From: Agrococcus sp. Marseille-P2731
GTDB lineage: Bacteria > Actinomycetota > Actinomycetes > Actinomycetales > Microbacteriaceae
Assembly (NCBI RefSeq): GCF_900117395.1
Contig: NZ_FPEG01000003.1
Coordinates: 248,001-312,000, forward strand
Reading direction: 5' to 3'
Length of the DNA stretch: 64,000 nt
Part shown: positions 46,236-54,565 of the stretch, one piece after another
How positions within the stretch are numbered: position 1 is the stretch's first letter
How the letters are laid out: the number at the start of each line of letters is the position of its first letter
Made by a program: the position numbers and the translations under genes
The notes under the pieces: generated by a model
Databases searched by the model: none
What the model was told of the DNA's origin: nothing
What the model saw: the letters and a program-made list of their open reading frames with translations, nothing else

Positions 46236-47348
46236 TCAGAGCGCGTCGGCGTTGCCGCTGCGCCGCACGGCGTCGACGACCTGCTTCACGCGCTGCGCGT
46301 TGTCCGTCGTCGTGACGAGCAGCGCATCCGGGGTGTCGACCACCACGACGTCGTGGATGCCGACGACCGAGATGATGCGGTTCGACTGCGACACCACGAT
46401 GCCGCTCGCGGAGTCGGCGATCACGGTGCCCTGGGAGCCCAGGATCGCGAGCCTGCCGCGGCGGCCGTTGTTGTGCAGCTTCGCGACCGCCGAGAAGTCG
46501 CCGACGTCGTCCCAGTCGAAGTCGCCGGGGACGACGACCATGCGGCCTCGGGCCGCTGCGGGCTCGGCGACCGAGTAGTCGATGGCGATCTTCTTCAGCT
46601 GCGGCCAGAGCCGATCGACCGCCGGGCCTCGGCGGCCAGGCTCGTCCCACACCGCTGCGAGCTCCTCGATCTGCGCGGAGAGCGCCGGCTCCTCCTTCGC
46701 GAGCTCCTCGAGCAGGACGTCGGCGCGGGCGATGAACATGCCGGCGTTCCAGAGGTAGTCGCCCTCCTCCACGTAGCGGCGCGCGACCTGCGCGGAGGGC
46801 TTCTCGACGAACTGCTGCACGAGGGCGGCGTTCGGAGCGCCCTCGACGCCGGCCGGCTCGCCGGCGCGGATGTAGCCGAAGCCGATCGCGGGCTCGGTCG
46901 GGGTGATGCCGATCGCGGCGATGTAGCCGGCGCGCGCAGCCGTCACCGCCTCCGTCACCGCGCGGCGGAACGCCCGCTCGTCGTGGATCACGTGGTCTGC
47001 GGCGAACGAGCCGACGATCACGTCGGGCTCGCGACGGCGCAGCACGGCCGCAGCGAGCGCGATCGCGACGGTCGAGTCGCGCGGGTCGGCCTCGAGCACG
47101 ATGTTCGCGTCCTCGAGCTCGGGGATCTGCGCCTCGACGGCGGCGCGGTGCGCGCGGCCGGTCACGACCATCGTGCGGCCGGCGCCCGTGAGGGGCGAGA
47201 GGCGGTCGAAGGTCGCGCGCAGGAGCGTCTTCCCGCTGCCCGTCAGGTCGTGCAGGAACTTCGGTGCATCGGCGCGCGAGAGCGGCCAGAGCCTCGAGCC
47301 CGCGCCGCCGGCAGGGATGATGCTGTAGAAGTCGTCGATGGTCGCCAC
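46236..47348 (-). CDS. manC: Mannose-1-phosphate guanylyltransferase
   Basis: Makes GDP-mannose from mannose-1-phosphate and GTP. The 370-residue protein starts with the nucleotidyltransferase loop IIPAGGAGSRLWPLSRADAPKFL. It contains GSFAADHVI, GFGYIRAG, VQQFVEKPS, LWNAGMFIA and GDFDWDDVGDFSA, the full type II pyrophosphorylase set without a fused isomerase domain. GTG 47348 is fixed by TAGGCT 6 nt upstream. It is divergent from a GDP-mannose-type mannosyltransferase, the obvious consumer of its product. Confidence 0.93.
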   Translation of the reverse strand: MATIDDFYSIIPAGGAGSRLWPLSRADAPKFLHDLTGSGKTLLRATFDRLSPLTGAGRTMVVTGRAHRAAVEAQIPELEDANIVLEADPRDSTVAIALAAAVLRRREPDVIVGSFAADHVIHDERAFRRAVTEAVTAARAGYIAAIGITPTEPAIGFGYIRAGEPAGVEGAPNAALVQQFVEKPSAQVARRYVEEGDYLWNAGMFIARADVLLEELAKEEPALSAQIEELAAVWDEPGRRGPAVDRLWPQLKKIAIDYSVAEPAAARGRMVVVPGDFDWDDVGDFSAVAKLHNNGRRGRLAILGSQGTVIADSASGIVVSQSNRIISVVGIHDVVVVDTPDALLVTTTDNAQRVKQVVDAVRRSGNADAL

Positions 47349-47354
47349 GCTGCG

Positions 47355-47360
47355 AGCCTA
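47355..47360 (-). promoter_or_regulatory. -10 element TAGGCT, leaderless-type, for manC
   Basis: TAGGCT on the minus strand ends 6 nt before the GTG at 47348. Confidence 0.5.
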
Positions 47361-47476
47361 GTGATGCGCGCGGCGACCGCCGCCGGGCTGGGCGCCTCCT
47401 GAGCGGCCCGGCACATCCCCAGGCCGCGTTCACCGCGCGTTCACCCGCTCCTCCCCGCCCGCCCACGCTCGCGCCG

Positions 47477-47482
47477 TAGCGT
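47477..47482 (+). promoter_or_regulatory. -10 element TAGCGT, leaderless-type, for the mannosyltransferase
   Basis: TAGCGT ends 7 nt before the GTG at 47490. With the manC box it defines a 141-bp divergent promoter region. Confidence 0.5.
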
Positions 47483-47489
47483 TGCCGCC

Positions 47490-48641
47490 GTGAGCATCGA
47501 GCGAGTCGCGATCGTGACCGAGAGCTTCCTGCCGACCGTGAACGGCGTGACGACCTCGGTCTGCCGCGTCCTGGATCACCTCGTCGACACCGGGCGCGAG
47601 GCGATCGTCATCACTCCCCGCTGCGGTGCGCCCGTGCACTACCGCGGCGTGCCGGTGCACGAGGTGCCCTCGTTCGCCTACCGGCAGTTCCCCGTCGGGC
47701 TGCCGAGCCCGCGGGTGGCCGCCCTGCTGCAGCGCTTCCAGCCCGACGTGCTGCACGCCGCCAGCCCCTTCATGCTCGGCGGGCAGGCGCTCGCCGAGGC
47801 CTCGCGCATCGGCCTCCCGAGCGTCGCCATCTACCAGACGGACGTCGCGGGCTTCGCTCGCCGCAACCGGCTCGGCGCCGGCTCGGCCTTCGCGTGGCAG
47901 CTGATCCGCCTGATCCACAACGCGGCCGACCGCACCCTCGCTCCCTCGACCTCGGCCATCGCCGACCTCGAGGCGGCGGGCATCAAGCGGGTGCACGGCT
48001 GGGCGCGCGGCGTCGACCTCGACGGCTTCCACCCCGACAACCGCACGAGCCAGGCCGCCACGGCGCTGCGCCGACGCATCGCTCCCGGAGGGGAGGCGGT
48101 GATCGGCTACGTCGGCCGCGTGGCGCCCGAGAAGGGGCTCGACCGGCTTCGCGCGCTCACTGGGCTGCCCGGCATCCGCGTCGTCATCGTGGGGGACGGC
48201 CCCGGCATGCCGGAGACCCGCCGCCAGCTCGCACCGCTGCAGCCCGTCTTCCTCGGGCAGCTCGCGGGCAGCCGGCTGCGCACCGCGTACGCCGCCATGG
48301 ACGCCTTCGTCCACACGGGCGCGGAGGAGACCTTCGGGCAGACCCTGCAGGAGGCCGCGGCGAGCGGCCTGCCCGTCGTCGCGCCACGCGCGGGCGGACC
48401 GATCGACCTCGTGGACCACGGCACGACCGGCTTCCTCTTCGGCGTCGACGACGCATCCGAGCTACGCCTCGCCGTCGAGCGGCTCGCCGCCGACCCCGGC
48501 ATGCGGGCGCGGATGGGCGAGGCGGGCCGACGGCGCGTGCTCGGTCGATCGTGGCCCGCCATGGTCGAGCAGCTGATCGGCCACTACGACCTGGCCGCCC
48601 GCCGCGCGCGCCGCGGCGCGGAGGACCTGGTCGAAGCCTGA
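47490..48641 (+). CDS. GT4 mannosyltransferase, MgtA/PimB-like
   Basis: A 383-residue GT-B enzyme. The N-terminus VAIVTESFLPTVNGVTTSV is typical of GDP-mannose-dependent alpha-mannosyltransferases that act on phosphatidylinositol mannosides or glucuronosyl-diacylglycerol in actinobacteria. The donor half shows IGYVGRVAPEKGLDRL (Lys and Arg contacts), VIVGDGPG, and EETFGQTLQEAAASGLPVVAPRAGG with the E-x7-E pair. The divergent manC supports GDP-mannose as donor; the acceptor is not known. Confidence 0.9.
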   Translation: MSIERVAIVTESFLPTVNGVTTSVCRVLDHLVDTGREAIVITPRCGAPVHYRGVPVHEVPSFAYRQFPVGLPSPRVAALLQRFQPDVLHAASPFMLGGQALAEASRIGLPSVAIYQTDVAGFARRNRLGAGSAFAWQLIRLIHNAADRTLAPSTSAIADLEAAGIKRVHGWARGVDLDGFHPDNRTSQAATALRRRIAPGGEAVIGYVGRVAPEKGLDRLRALTGLPGIRVVIVGDGPGMPETRRQLAPLQPVFLGQLAGSRLRTAYAAMDAFVHTGAEETFGQTLQEAAASGLPVVAPRAGGPIDLVDHGTTGFLFGVDDASELRLAVERLAADPGMRARMGEAGRRRVLGRSWPAMVEQLIGHYDLAARRARRGAEDLVEA

Positions 48642-48651
48642 CCGGCGGCGA

Positions 48652-48674
48652 CCGAGCCCCGAGACGGGCCTCGG
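48652..48674 (+). terminator. Weak hairpin after the mannosyltransferase
   Basis: CCGAGCCCC and CGGGCCTCGG pair with one mismatch around a GAGA loop, 10 nt after the stop and before the sdh promoter. Confidence 0.4.
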
Positions 48675-48709
48675 CGCTCGCGGCGCTCCCGAGCTCCAGC
48701 GCGCGGGCG

Positions 48710-48715
48710 TAGGAT
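48710..48715 (+). promoter_or_regulatory. -10 element TAGGAT of the sdh operon
   Basis: TAGGAT lies 39 nt before the sdhC GTG. The leader contains the strong GGAGGG site (48742-48747), so this operon has a normal leader, unlike many neighbours. Confidence 0.5.
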
Positions 48716-48754
48716 GGGAGCATCTTGCCCGGTCGAACTTCGGAGGGAACGCGC

Positions 48755-49201
48755 GTGTCTGAGACATCGAGCAGCCTCACCCTCCCCGACCCCACGCCTC
48801 GGAGGACCACGTTCAGCGGCACGCTGTATCGCGGCAACGAGGGCATGTGGTCGTGGGTGCTCCACCGCATCACCGGTGTGGCGATCTACTTCTTCCTGCT
48901 TGTCCACGTGCTCGACACCTCACTGATCCGCGTGAGCCCCGAGGCGTACAACGCAGTCATGGCGACCTACAAGAACCCGATCATGGGCCTCGGCGAGGTC
49001 GTGCTCGTCGGCGCGGTCGTGCTGCACGCCATCAACGGGCTGCGCATCATCCTGGTCGACTCGTGGTCGTGGGCGACGCGCCACCAGCGCGCGCTGTTCT
49101 GGGTGGTGATCGGCATCGTCGTGGTGCTGATGGCCTACTTCGTGCCGAACCACCTCGCCAACGTCTTCGGCGAGTTCGGCGAGATCGGGGGCGAGCACTG
49201 A
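48755..49201 (+). CDS. sdhC: Succinate dehydrogenase cytochrome b556 subunit
   Basis: A 148-residue membrane anchor of complex II. GTG 48755 follows GGAGGG by 7 nt; the upstream in-frame ATG at 48725 lacks such a site. Three membrane helices are visible. The HRITGVAIYFFLLVHVLD region has the quinone-site Ser/Arg and a heme-ligand His, and LHAINGLRIILVD is the second conserved block. The stop overlaps the sdhD start by one base. Confidence 0.92.
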   Translation: MSETSSSLTLPDPTPRRTTFSGTLYRGNEGMWSWVLHRITGVAIYFFLLVHVLDTSLIRVSPEAYNAVMATYKNPIMGLGEVVLVGAVVLHAINGLRIILVDSWSWATRHQRALFWVVIGIVVVLMAYFVPNHLANVFGEFGEIGGEH

Positions 49202-49656
49202 TGACGACCATCGAGACTCCGAACTACGCCTACCCGGCCCGCTCGAAGGGCCGTCGCGGCCCCAACCTCGAGAAGGCCGGCTGGATCTTCATGCGCGCCT
49301 CCGGCGTCGTGCTGGTGGTGCTGATCTTCGGCCACCTCGCCTACAACCTCATCTGGACCCCCGGCGGCATCCACGCCATCGACTTCGGCTTCGTGGGCGG
49401 CAAGCTCGCCGACCCGTTCTGGAAGTGGTGGGACGTGCTGATGCTGTGGCTGGCCATCCTGCACGGCTCGAACGGCATGCGCACGATCGTCAACGACTAC
49501 GTGCACAAGCCCAAGGTGCGCGCCGTCGCGCTGGGGGCGATCGGCGTCGCCGCCGCGGTCCTGATCATCCTCGGCACCCTCATCACGTTCACGTTCGACC
49601 CCTGCCCGCCGAACGCCGACCCCTCGCTGCTGCCGTCGTTCTGCGCAGAGCTCTAA
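49201..49656 (+). CDS. sdhD: Succinate dehydrogenase hydrophobic membrane anchor subunit
   Basis: A 151-residue anchor with three membrane helices. FMRASGVVLVVLIFGHLAYNL has the likely heme His, and WLAILHGSNGMRTIVNDYV is the second conserved helix. It partners SdhC in holding the SdhAB catalytic dimer and in quinone reduction. Confidence 0.9.
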   Translation: MTTIETPNYAYPARSKGRRGPNLEKAGWIFMRASGVVLVVLIFGHLAYNLIWTPGGIHAIDFGFVGGKLADPFWKWWDVLMLWLAILHGSNGMRTIVNDYVHKPKVRAVALGAIGVAAAVLIILGTLITFTFDPCPPNADPSLLPSFCAEL

Positions 49657-49677
49657 GCACCGGAGATCCCCCGCTAC

Positions 49678-51465
49678 ATGGCTGACCAGAGTCCCGTCAC
49701 CGACGGCATCCACTACCACCAGTTCGACGTCGTGATCGTGGGCGCCGGCGGCGCCGGCATGCGCGCGGCGATCGAGGCCGCCCCCAAGGCCTCGACCGCC
49801 GTCATCACGAAGCTCTACCCGACGCGCTCCCACACGGGCGCCGCGCAGGGCGGCATGGCCGCAGCCCTCGCGAACGTCGAGGAGGACAGCCACGAGTGGC
49901 ACACGTACGACACGGTCAAGGGCGGCGACTACCTGACCGATCAGGACTCCGCCGAGATCCTGACGCGTGAGGCGATCGACGCGATCTACGACCTCGAGAA
50001 CATGGGCCTGCCGTTCAACCGCACGCCCGACGGCAAGATCGACCAGCGCCGCTTCGGTGGGCACACGCGCGACCACGGCAAGGCGCCCGTGCGCCGCTCC
50101 TGCTACGCCGCCGACCGCACCGGCCACATGATCCTCCAGACGCTGTACCAGAACTGCGTCAAGCACGGCGTGAACTTCTTCAACGAGTTCTACGCGCTCG
50201 ACCTCGTCATGGCAGAGGTCGACGGCGTCAAGCGCGTCGCGGGCATCGTGGCCTACGAGCTCGCGACCGGCGAGATCCACGTCTTCCAGGGCAAGTCGGT
50301 GATCTTCGCCACCGGTGGCTTCGGCAAGATCTACAAGACCACCTCGAACGCGCACACCCTCACGGGCGACGGCGTCGGCATCATCTGGCGGCAGGGCCTG
50401 CCGCTCGAGGACATGGAGTTCTACCAGTTCCACCCGACGGGCCTGGCCGGGCTCGGCATCCTCCTCACCGAGGGTGCCCGCGGCGAAGGCGCGATCCTGC
50501 GCAACGCCTCGGGCGAGCGCTTCATGGAGCGCTACGCCCCCACCATCAAGGACCTCGCGCCGCGCGACATCGTCGCCCGCTCGATGGTGCAGGAGGTGCT
50601 GGATGGCCGCGGTGCCGGCCCGCACAAGGACTACGTCTACCTCGACTGCACGCACCTGGGCGCAGAGGTGCTCGAGACGAAGCTCCCCGACATCACCGAG
50701 TTCGCGCGCACCTACCTCGGCGTCGACCCGGTGACCGAGCGCGTGCCGGTCTACCCCACCGCGCACTACGCGATGGGCGGCATCCCGACCAACAACGACG
50801 CGCAGGTGCTGAGCGACAACGACACCGTCGTGCCCGGCCTCTACGCCGCCGGCGAGTGCGCCTGCGTCTCGGTGCACGGCGCCAACCGCCTCGGCACGAA
50901 CTCGCTGCTCGACATCAACGTCTTCGGCAAGCGCGCCGGCAACCACGCGGTCGCCTACGCGCAGACGGCCGACTTCGTCGACCTGCCGACGGATGCGGCG
51001 GACGGCGTCGTCAAGCTGCTCGCGCAGCTGCGCGAGGGCAACGGCAGCGAGAACGTGGCGGAGATCCGCAAGGCGCTCCAGGAGACGATGGACCGCAACG
51101 CTCAGGTGTTCCGCACCGAGGAGACGCTGCAGACCGCGCTCGCCGACATCGCGGCGCTGCGCCAGCGCTACCCGAACGTGCGCATCCACGACCGCGGCCG
51201 CCGCTTCAACACCGATCTGCTCGAGGCGGTCGAGCTGGGCTTCCTGCTCGACCTGGCCGAGATCGTCGTGGTCTCCGCGATCAACCGCAAGGAGTCGCGC
51301 GGCGCCCACATGCGCGACGACTACCCGACGCGCGACGACGTCAACTTCATGCAGCACACGATGGCCTACCGCACCGCCGGCGACACCGGGGTGCCGCAGG
51401 AGATCCGGCTGGACTGGAAGCCCGTGCGCATGACGCACTACGAGCCGCAGGAGAGGAAGTACTGA
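49678..51465 (+). CDS. sdhA: Succinate dehydrogenase flavoprotein subunit
   Basis: A 595-residue flavoprotein that oxidises succinate to fumarate. The FAD-binding [16 protein letters not shown], the covalent FAD site [10 protein letters not shown] (His), the catalytic-domain [24 protein letters not shown] and [13 protein letters not shown] are all present, and the C-terminus ends with [12 protein letters not shown]. The stop overlaps the sdhB ATG by one base. Confidence 0.96.
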   Translation: MADQSPVTDGIHYHQFDVVIVGAGGAGMRAAIEAAPKASTAVITKLYPTRSHTGAAQGGMAAALANVEEDSHEWHTYDTVKGGDYLTDQDSAEILTREAIDAIYDLENMGLPFNRTPDGKIDQRRFGGHTRDHGKAPVRRSCYAADRTGHMILQTLYQNCVKHGVNFFNEFYALDLVMAEVDGVKRVAGIVAYELATGEIHVFQGKSVIFATGGFGKIYKTTSNAHTLTGDGVGIIWRQGLPLEDMEFYQFHPTGLAGLGILLTEGARGEGAILRNASGERFMERYAPTIKDLAPRDIVARSMVQEVLDGRGAGPHKDYVYLDCTHLGAEVLETKLPDITEFARTYLGVDPVTERVPVYPTAHYAMGGIPTNNDAQVLSDNDTVVPGLYAAGECACVSVHGANRLGTNSLLDINVFGKRAGNHAVAYAQTADFVDLPTDAADGVVKLLAQLREGNGSENVAEIRKALQETMDRNAQVFRTEETLQTALADIAALRQRYPNVRIHDRGRRFNTDLLEAVELGFLLDLAEIVVVSAINRKESRGAHMRDDYPTRDDVNFMQHTMAYRTAGDTGVPQEIRLDWKPVRMTHYEPQERKY

Positions 51466-52322
51466 TGGCAGCGACACAGGTCAGCACGCCCGGCCAGGAG
51501 ACCGCCGCAGAGGCTGCCTCGGTCGAGGGCGGCACCGCACCCGACTCGGTCGACTCGGCCGCCGAGGGGCACGACCGCCCGCTGGAGGCCGCTGAGCCGA
51601 TCGAGGAGCCGCAGAGCTTCCCCGTGACCGTCATCGTGCGCCGCTACGACCCCGAGGTCGACGACGAGCCCCGCTGGGTCGACTACGACGTCGAGATGTT
51701 CTCCACCGAGCGCATCCTCGACGCCCTGCACCGCATCAAGTGGGAGCAGGACCCCTCGCTCGCGTTCCGCCGCTCCTGCGCGCACGGCATCTGCGGCTCG
51801 GACGCCATGCGGATCAACGGCAAGAACCGCCTCGCCTGCAAGGCGCTCGTGAAGGACTTCGACGTGTCGAAGCCCATCTACGTCGAGGCCATCAAGGGCC
51901 TGCCGCTCGAGAAGGACCTGATCGTCAACATGGAGCCGTTCTTCGACTCCTTCCGCGAGATCCAGCCCTTCCTGCAGGCGACGGGCAAGCCCGACAAGGA
52001 GCGCCACCAGACGATCGCCGAGCGCGAGCGCTTCGACGACACCACCAAGTGCATCCTCTGCGCCGCGTGCACGACCTCGTGCCCGGTGTTCTGGACGGAC
52101 GGGCAGTACTTCGGTCCGGCCGCGATCGTGAACGCGCACCGCTTCATCTTCGACTCGCGCGACGAGGCGAGCCAGGTGCGGCTCGACATCCTGAACGACA
52201 AGGAGGGCGTGTGGCGCTGCCGCACGACCTTCAACTGCACGGATGCCTGCCCGCGCGGCATCCAGGTCACGAAGGCGATCGCCGAGGTCAAGCAGGCGAT
52301 GATGACGGGCGTCAAGCTCTAG
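51465..52322 (+). CDS. sdhB: Succinate dehydrogenase iron-sulfur subunit
   Basis: A 285-residue electron-transfer subunit. A long acidic N-terminal extension (~1-50, rich in Ala and Glu) precedes the ferredoxin domain with SCAHGICGSDAMRINGK and RLACK (2Fe-2S). The C-terminal domain carries CILCAACTTSCPV and FNCTDACPRGIQV for the 4Fe-4S and 3Fe-4S clusters. GGAGAGG lies just before the start. The extension is longer than in many homologues and has no recognised function. Confidence 0.95.
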   Translation: MAATQVSTPGQETAAEAASVEGGTAPDSVDSAAEGHDRPLEAAEPIEEPQSFPVTVIVRRYDPEVDDEPRWVDYDVEMFSTERILDALHRIKWEQDPSLAFRRSCAHGICGSDAMRINGKNRLACKALVKDFDVSKPIYVEAIKGLPLEKDLIVNMEPFFDSFREIQPFLQATGKPDKERHQTIAERERFDDTTKCILCAACTTSCPVFWTDGQYFGPAAIVNAHRFIFDSRDEASQVRLDILNDKEGVWRCRTTFNCTDACPRGIQVTKAIAEVKQAMMTGVKL

Positions 52323-52335
52323 GGCTCCTGCCCAC

Positions 52336-52379
52336 CGACGAGGCCCGCTCCGCGCTCCGGCGCCGAGCGGGCCTCGTCG
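52336..52379 (+). terminator. Strong hairpin terminator of the sdh operon
   Basis: Perfect 15-bp arms CGACGAGGCCCGCTC (52336-52350) and GAGCGGGCCTCGTCG (52365-52379) with a 14-nt loop begin 13 nt after the sdhB stop. It is the best intrinsic-type terminator in the window. Confidence 0.8.
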
Positions 52380-52428
52380 TCTGCGGGGTCACGTGCGCTT
52401 CGCTCAGAGAATACTTAGCCTGGCGATG

Positions 52429-52434
52429 TATCGT
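52429..52434 (+). promoter_or_regulatory. -10 element TATCGT, leaderless-type
   Basis: TATCGT ends 6 nt before ATG 52441. A competing TAGCCT (52416-52421) would suit an alternative ATG at 52426, so the start remains open between the two. Confidence 0.4.
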
Positions 52435-52440
52435 TTCGGC

Positions 52441-53295
52441 ATGGACGCCGCAGCGAACAGCACTCGCACCGAGACGCGCACCGATCGCCCCGACGGGGCC
52501 GGTCGGGCCACTGGCCTCGCCGACCGCATCCGCCCCTGGGCCGTGCTCATCGCGCTGCCGGCGACGCTGGCGCTGGCGGCGCTCGGCGGTGGCGCGTTCG
52601 GCGGCCAGGAGGTCTCGAGCGCTTCGTCGGGCGCGCTCTCGGCCGACGCCACCCCGCTCGCGCCCGCGGGGCCTGCGTTCTCGATCTGGTCGCTCATCTA
52701 CCTCGGGCTCGCCGCCTACGCGATCTGGCAGGTGCTCCCTCGGCACCGTCGCGACGCGCGACAGCAGCGGATGGGCTGGCTCGCCCTCGCCTCGCTCGTG
52801 CTGAACGCGGTCTGGATCATCTGCGCGCAGGCGGGCCTGCTGCCCCTCACGGTCGTCGTGATCGTCGCGCTGCTGGTCGTGCTCGTGCTGATCATGCGCG
52901 TGCTCGTGCGCGAGCGTGCCGCGAGCTGGCAGGAGGCGGCGGTGGTCGACGGCACCTTCGGCCTCTACCTCGGCTGGGTCTCGGTGGCGACGGTGGCGAA
53001 CGTCGCGGCGTTCCTCGCCGATGCCGGCGTGCGCCCGGAGCCCTTCGAGGGGCCCGCGATCGCGATCCTCGCGGTCGTCGCTGCGATCGGCCTGCTGCTC
53101 GCGCTGTGGAGCCACGGGCGCCTCGCGCCTGCGGCCGCGATGGCGTGGGGCTTGGCCTGGATCGCCGTCGGCCGCGCCTTCGACGAGCCGCACAGCATGG
53201 CGGTCGCGATCACCGCCGCAGGTGCGGCGGTCTTCGTCGCGGTGTCGGCGATCGCGCTGCGCGTGCGCGCATGGTCGTCGCCCGGGCCGGCCTGA
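52441..53295 (+). CDS. TspO/MBR-related polytopic membrane protein
   Basis: A 284-residue protein with a hydrophilic Arg/Thr-rich N-terminus (~25 residues) and about seven membrane helices. Segments such as PAGPAFSIWSLIYLGLAAYAIWQ and LNAVWIICAQAG resemble the TspO and tryptophan-rich sensory family. The protein is longer than classical five-helix TspO and has fewer tryptophans. The function is unknown; tetrapyrrole or stress-related roles are known for TspO but not shown here. Confidence 0.65.
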   Translation: MDAAANSTRTETRTDRPDGAGRATGLADRIRPWAVLIALPATLALAALGGGAFGGQEVSSASSGALSADATPLAPAGPAFSIWSLIYLGLAAYAIWQVLPRHRRDARQQRMGWLALASLVLNAVWIICAQAGLLPLTVVVIVALLVVLVLIMRVLVRERAASWQEAAVVDGTFGLYLGWVSVATVANVAAFLADAGVRPEPFEGPAIAILAVVAAIGLLLALWSHGRLAPAAAMAWGLAWIAVGRAFDEPHSMAVAITAAGAAVFVAVSAIALRVRAWSSPGPA

Positions 53296-53298
53296 CGC

Positions 53299-53709
53299 TC
53301 AGGATCGGCGGACGGCCACGACGTTCGCGATCGCCCAGGCGATGGCGAGCAGCAGCGCCTGCGCCCACGCCACGAGGAACATCGGATCGTCGGGCTGGAG
53401 CAGCAGCATGGCCGCCACGAACGCGCCCAGGGCGATGAGGAGCGCGCAGACGCCGACGATCGCCAGCGCGTGCACCCCGATGTTCCGGTCTCGCTCGTCC
53501 AGGTACTCCGCCGCGTTGAGGCGCGTGTAGTCGCTCGCTCGGCCGGAGCGCGCGTAGATCGCGCTCGCTGCCCCCGCGATCGCGATCACGGCGAAGACGA
53601 TCGCGACGAGCCACTGGGAGCGCACCGCGAACAGCACAGCGGTCAGCAGCGTCGCTGCCGTCAGCACCGCGTTCCACCACGACATGCGGAGCCACCTACG
53701 CGTCCACAT
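53299..53709 (-). CDS. Small membrane protein coupled to an HTH regulator
   Basis: A 136-residue protein with four hydrophobic helices, in two pairs separated by a charged loop (SGRASDYTRLNAAEYLDERDRN). Such small membrane proteins often follow XRE-type regulators of the YozG/ImmR size class and may act as their sensor. The ATG at 53709 lies inside the HTH gene (14-bp overlap) with GGAGGAG upstream; ATG 53685 with AGGTGG is an alternative. I know no precise function. Confidence 0.7.
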   Translation of the reverse strand: MWTRRWLRMSWWNAVLTAATLLTAVLFAVRSQWLVAIVFAVIAIAGAASAIYARSGRASDYTRLNAAEYLDERDRNIGVHALAIVGVCALLIALGAFVAAMLLLQPDDPMFLVAWAQALLLAIAWAIANVVAVRRS

Positions 53710-53890
53710 CGAACAGCTCCTCCACCGTCATCCCGAAGTGCCGCGCGAGGTGCACGGCGAGCGCCAAGGAGGGGTCGTACCGGCCGGTCTCGATCGCGTT
53801 GATCGTCTGGCGCGAGACGCCCATCGCCTGCGCCAGCGCCAGCTGCGACAGCTCCTGCCGCAGGCGCAGCTCGCGGACGCGACTCTCCAT
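53696..53890 (-). CDS. Small XRE-type helix-turn-helix regulator
   Basis: A 64-residue protein that is essentially one HTH domain: RELRLRQELSQLALAQAMGV, then SRQTINAIETGRYDPSLALA and the FGMTVEELFD ending, as in the YozG/PlcR-N family. ATG 53890 is set by TACGCT 6 nt upstream and a TTGTCA -35 17 bp before it; longer frames cross this promoter. Five copies of a CTTGACA/CTTGTCA half-site lie in the shared divergent region, so autoregulation and control of the divergent efflux-like gene are likely. Confidence 0.88.
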   Translation of the reverse strand: MESRVRELRLRQELSQLALAQAMGVSRQTINAIETGRYDPSLALAVHLARHFGMTVEELFDVDA

Positions 53891-53896
53891 GTGGAA

Positions 53897-53925
53897 AGCG
53901 TACTTGACACGTCGGCGAGTGACAA
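53897..53925 (-). promoter_or_regulatory. HTH-gene promoter TTGTCA-17-TACGCT
   Basis: On the minus strand TTGTCA (53920-53925) and TACGCT (53897-53902) are 17 bp apart. The -10 ends 6 nt before the ATG. The -35 is itself part of a repeated half-site. Confidence 0.7.
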
Positions 53926-53956
53926 GCAGACTTGTCATGACAAGCCGACTTGACAC
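53903..53956. promoter_or_regulatory. Operator array of CTTGACA/CTTGTCA half-sites
   Basis: Half-sites are CTTGACAC at 53903-53910, GTGACAAG (inverted) at 53919-53926, the 14-bp palindrome CTTGTCATGACAAG at 53931-53944 (two half-sites), and CTTGACAC at 53949-53956. The array overlaps the HTH-gene promoter and a plus-strand TTGACA-17-CAGACT promoter (53904-53932). Confidence 0.7.
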
Positions 53957-54014
53957 ACAGGCGCGCTGCGCGCCCAGTGCGTCACCGCGCATCCGCCACC
54001 GAAAGGACCCCCTC

Positions 54015-54497
54015 GTGCTCGAAGCCCTCTCCGACTTCACCAACGGCCTGCCCGGCTGGGCGCAGTGGCTGGGCATCATGGCGATCAGCGCCATCCCGTT
54101 CGTCGAGAGCTACTTCGGCTCCGTGATCGGCATCCTCGCCGGAGTGCATCCCGCGGTCGCGATCGGCGCCGCCATCGTCGGCAACGCGGTCTCGATGCTC
54201 GTGTTCGTGCTGGTGGCGGATGCGGCGCGCAAGAAGGCCCTGGGCGGTCGCGAGACCGCGCAGGAGGGCTCGCCGCGCCGCCAGCGCCTCAAGCGCATGT
54301 TCGACCGCTTCGGCGTGCCGGGCGTCAGCATCCTCGGGCAGACGCTGCTGCCGAGCCAGATCACCTCGGCCGCCATGGTGTCGTTCGGCGCCTCCCGCAA
54401 CGCGGTCATCCTGTGGCAGTGCATCTCGATCGTGCTGTGGGGCGTCGCCTTCGGCCTGCTGGCGCTCGGCGGCGCAGAGCTGCTCTCGCTGCGCTGA
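54015..54497 (+). CDS. Small multidrug-export-like membrane protein
   Basis: A 160-residue protein with about four hydrophobic segments. ISAIPFVESYFGSVIGILAGV near the start and a re-entrant-like VPGVSILGQTLLPSQITSAAMVSFGA motif resemble the Sm_multidrug_ex family and are distantly DedA-like. GTG 54015 follows GAAAGGA by 7 nt. It is divergent from the HTH gene and probably controlled by it. Transport activity is inferred from family naming only. Confidence 0.75.
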   Translation: MLEALSDFTNGLPGWAQWLGIMAISAIPFVESYFGSVIGILAGVHPAVAIGAAIVGNAVSMLVFVLVADAARKKALGGRETAQEGSPRRQRLKRMFDRFGVPGVSILGQTLLPSQITSAAMVSFGASRNAVILWQCISIVLWGVAFGLLALGGAELLSLR

Positions 54498-54502
54498 GCG
54501 CC

Positions 54503-54531
54503 CGGTCCGCTGCCGGATCCGCAGCGGACCG
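54503..54531 (+). terminator. Hairpin terminator after the efflux-like gene
   Basis: Perfect 11-bp arms CGGTCCGCTGC / GCAGCGGACCG with a 7-nt loop start 5 nt after the stop. Confidence 0.65.
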
Positions 54532-54553
54532 CCTGACGTCGAGCAGCGTGGGG

Positions 54554-54559
54554 CAGACT
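54554..54559 (+). promoter_or_regulatory. -10 element CAGACT, leaderless-type, for the GTPase pair
   Basis: CAGACT ends 6 nt before GTG 54566. The same hexamer is used by the efflux-like gene's promoter at 53927. Confidence 0.4.
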
Positions 54560-54565
54560 GGCCGC

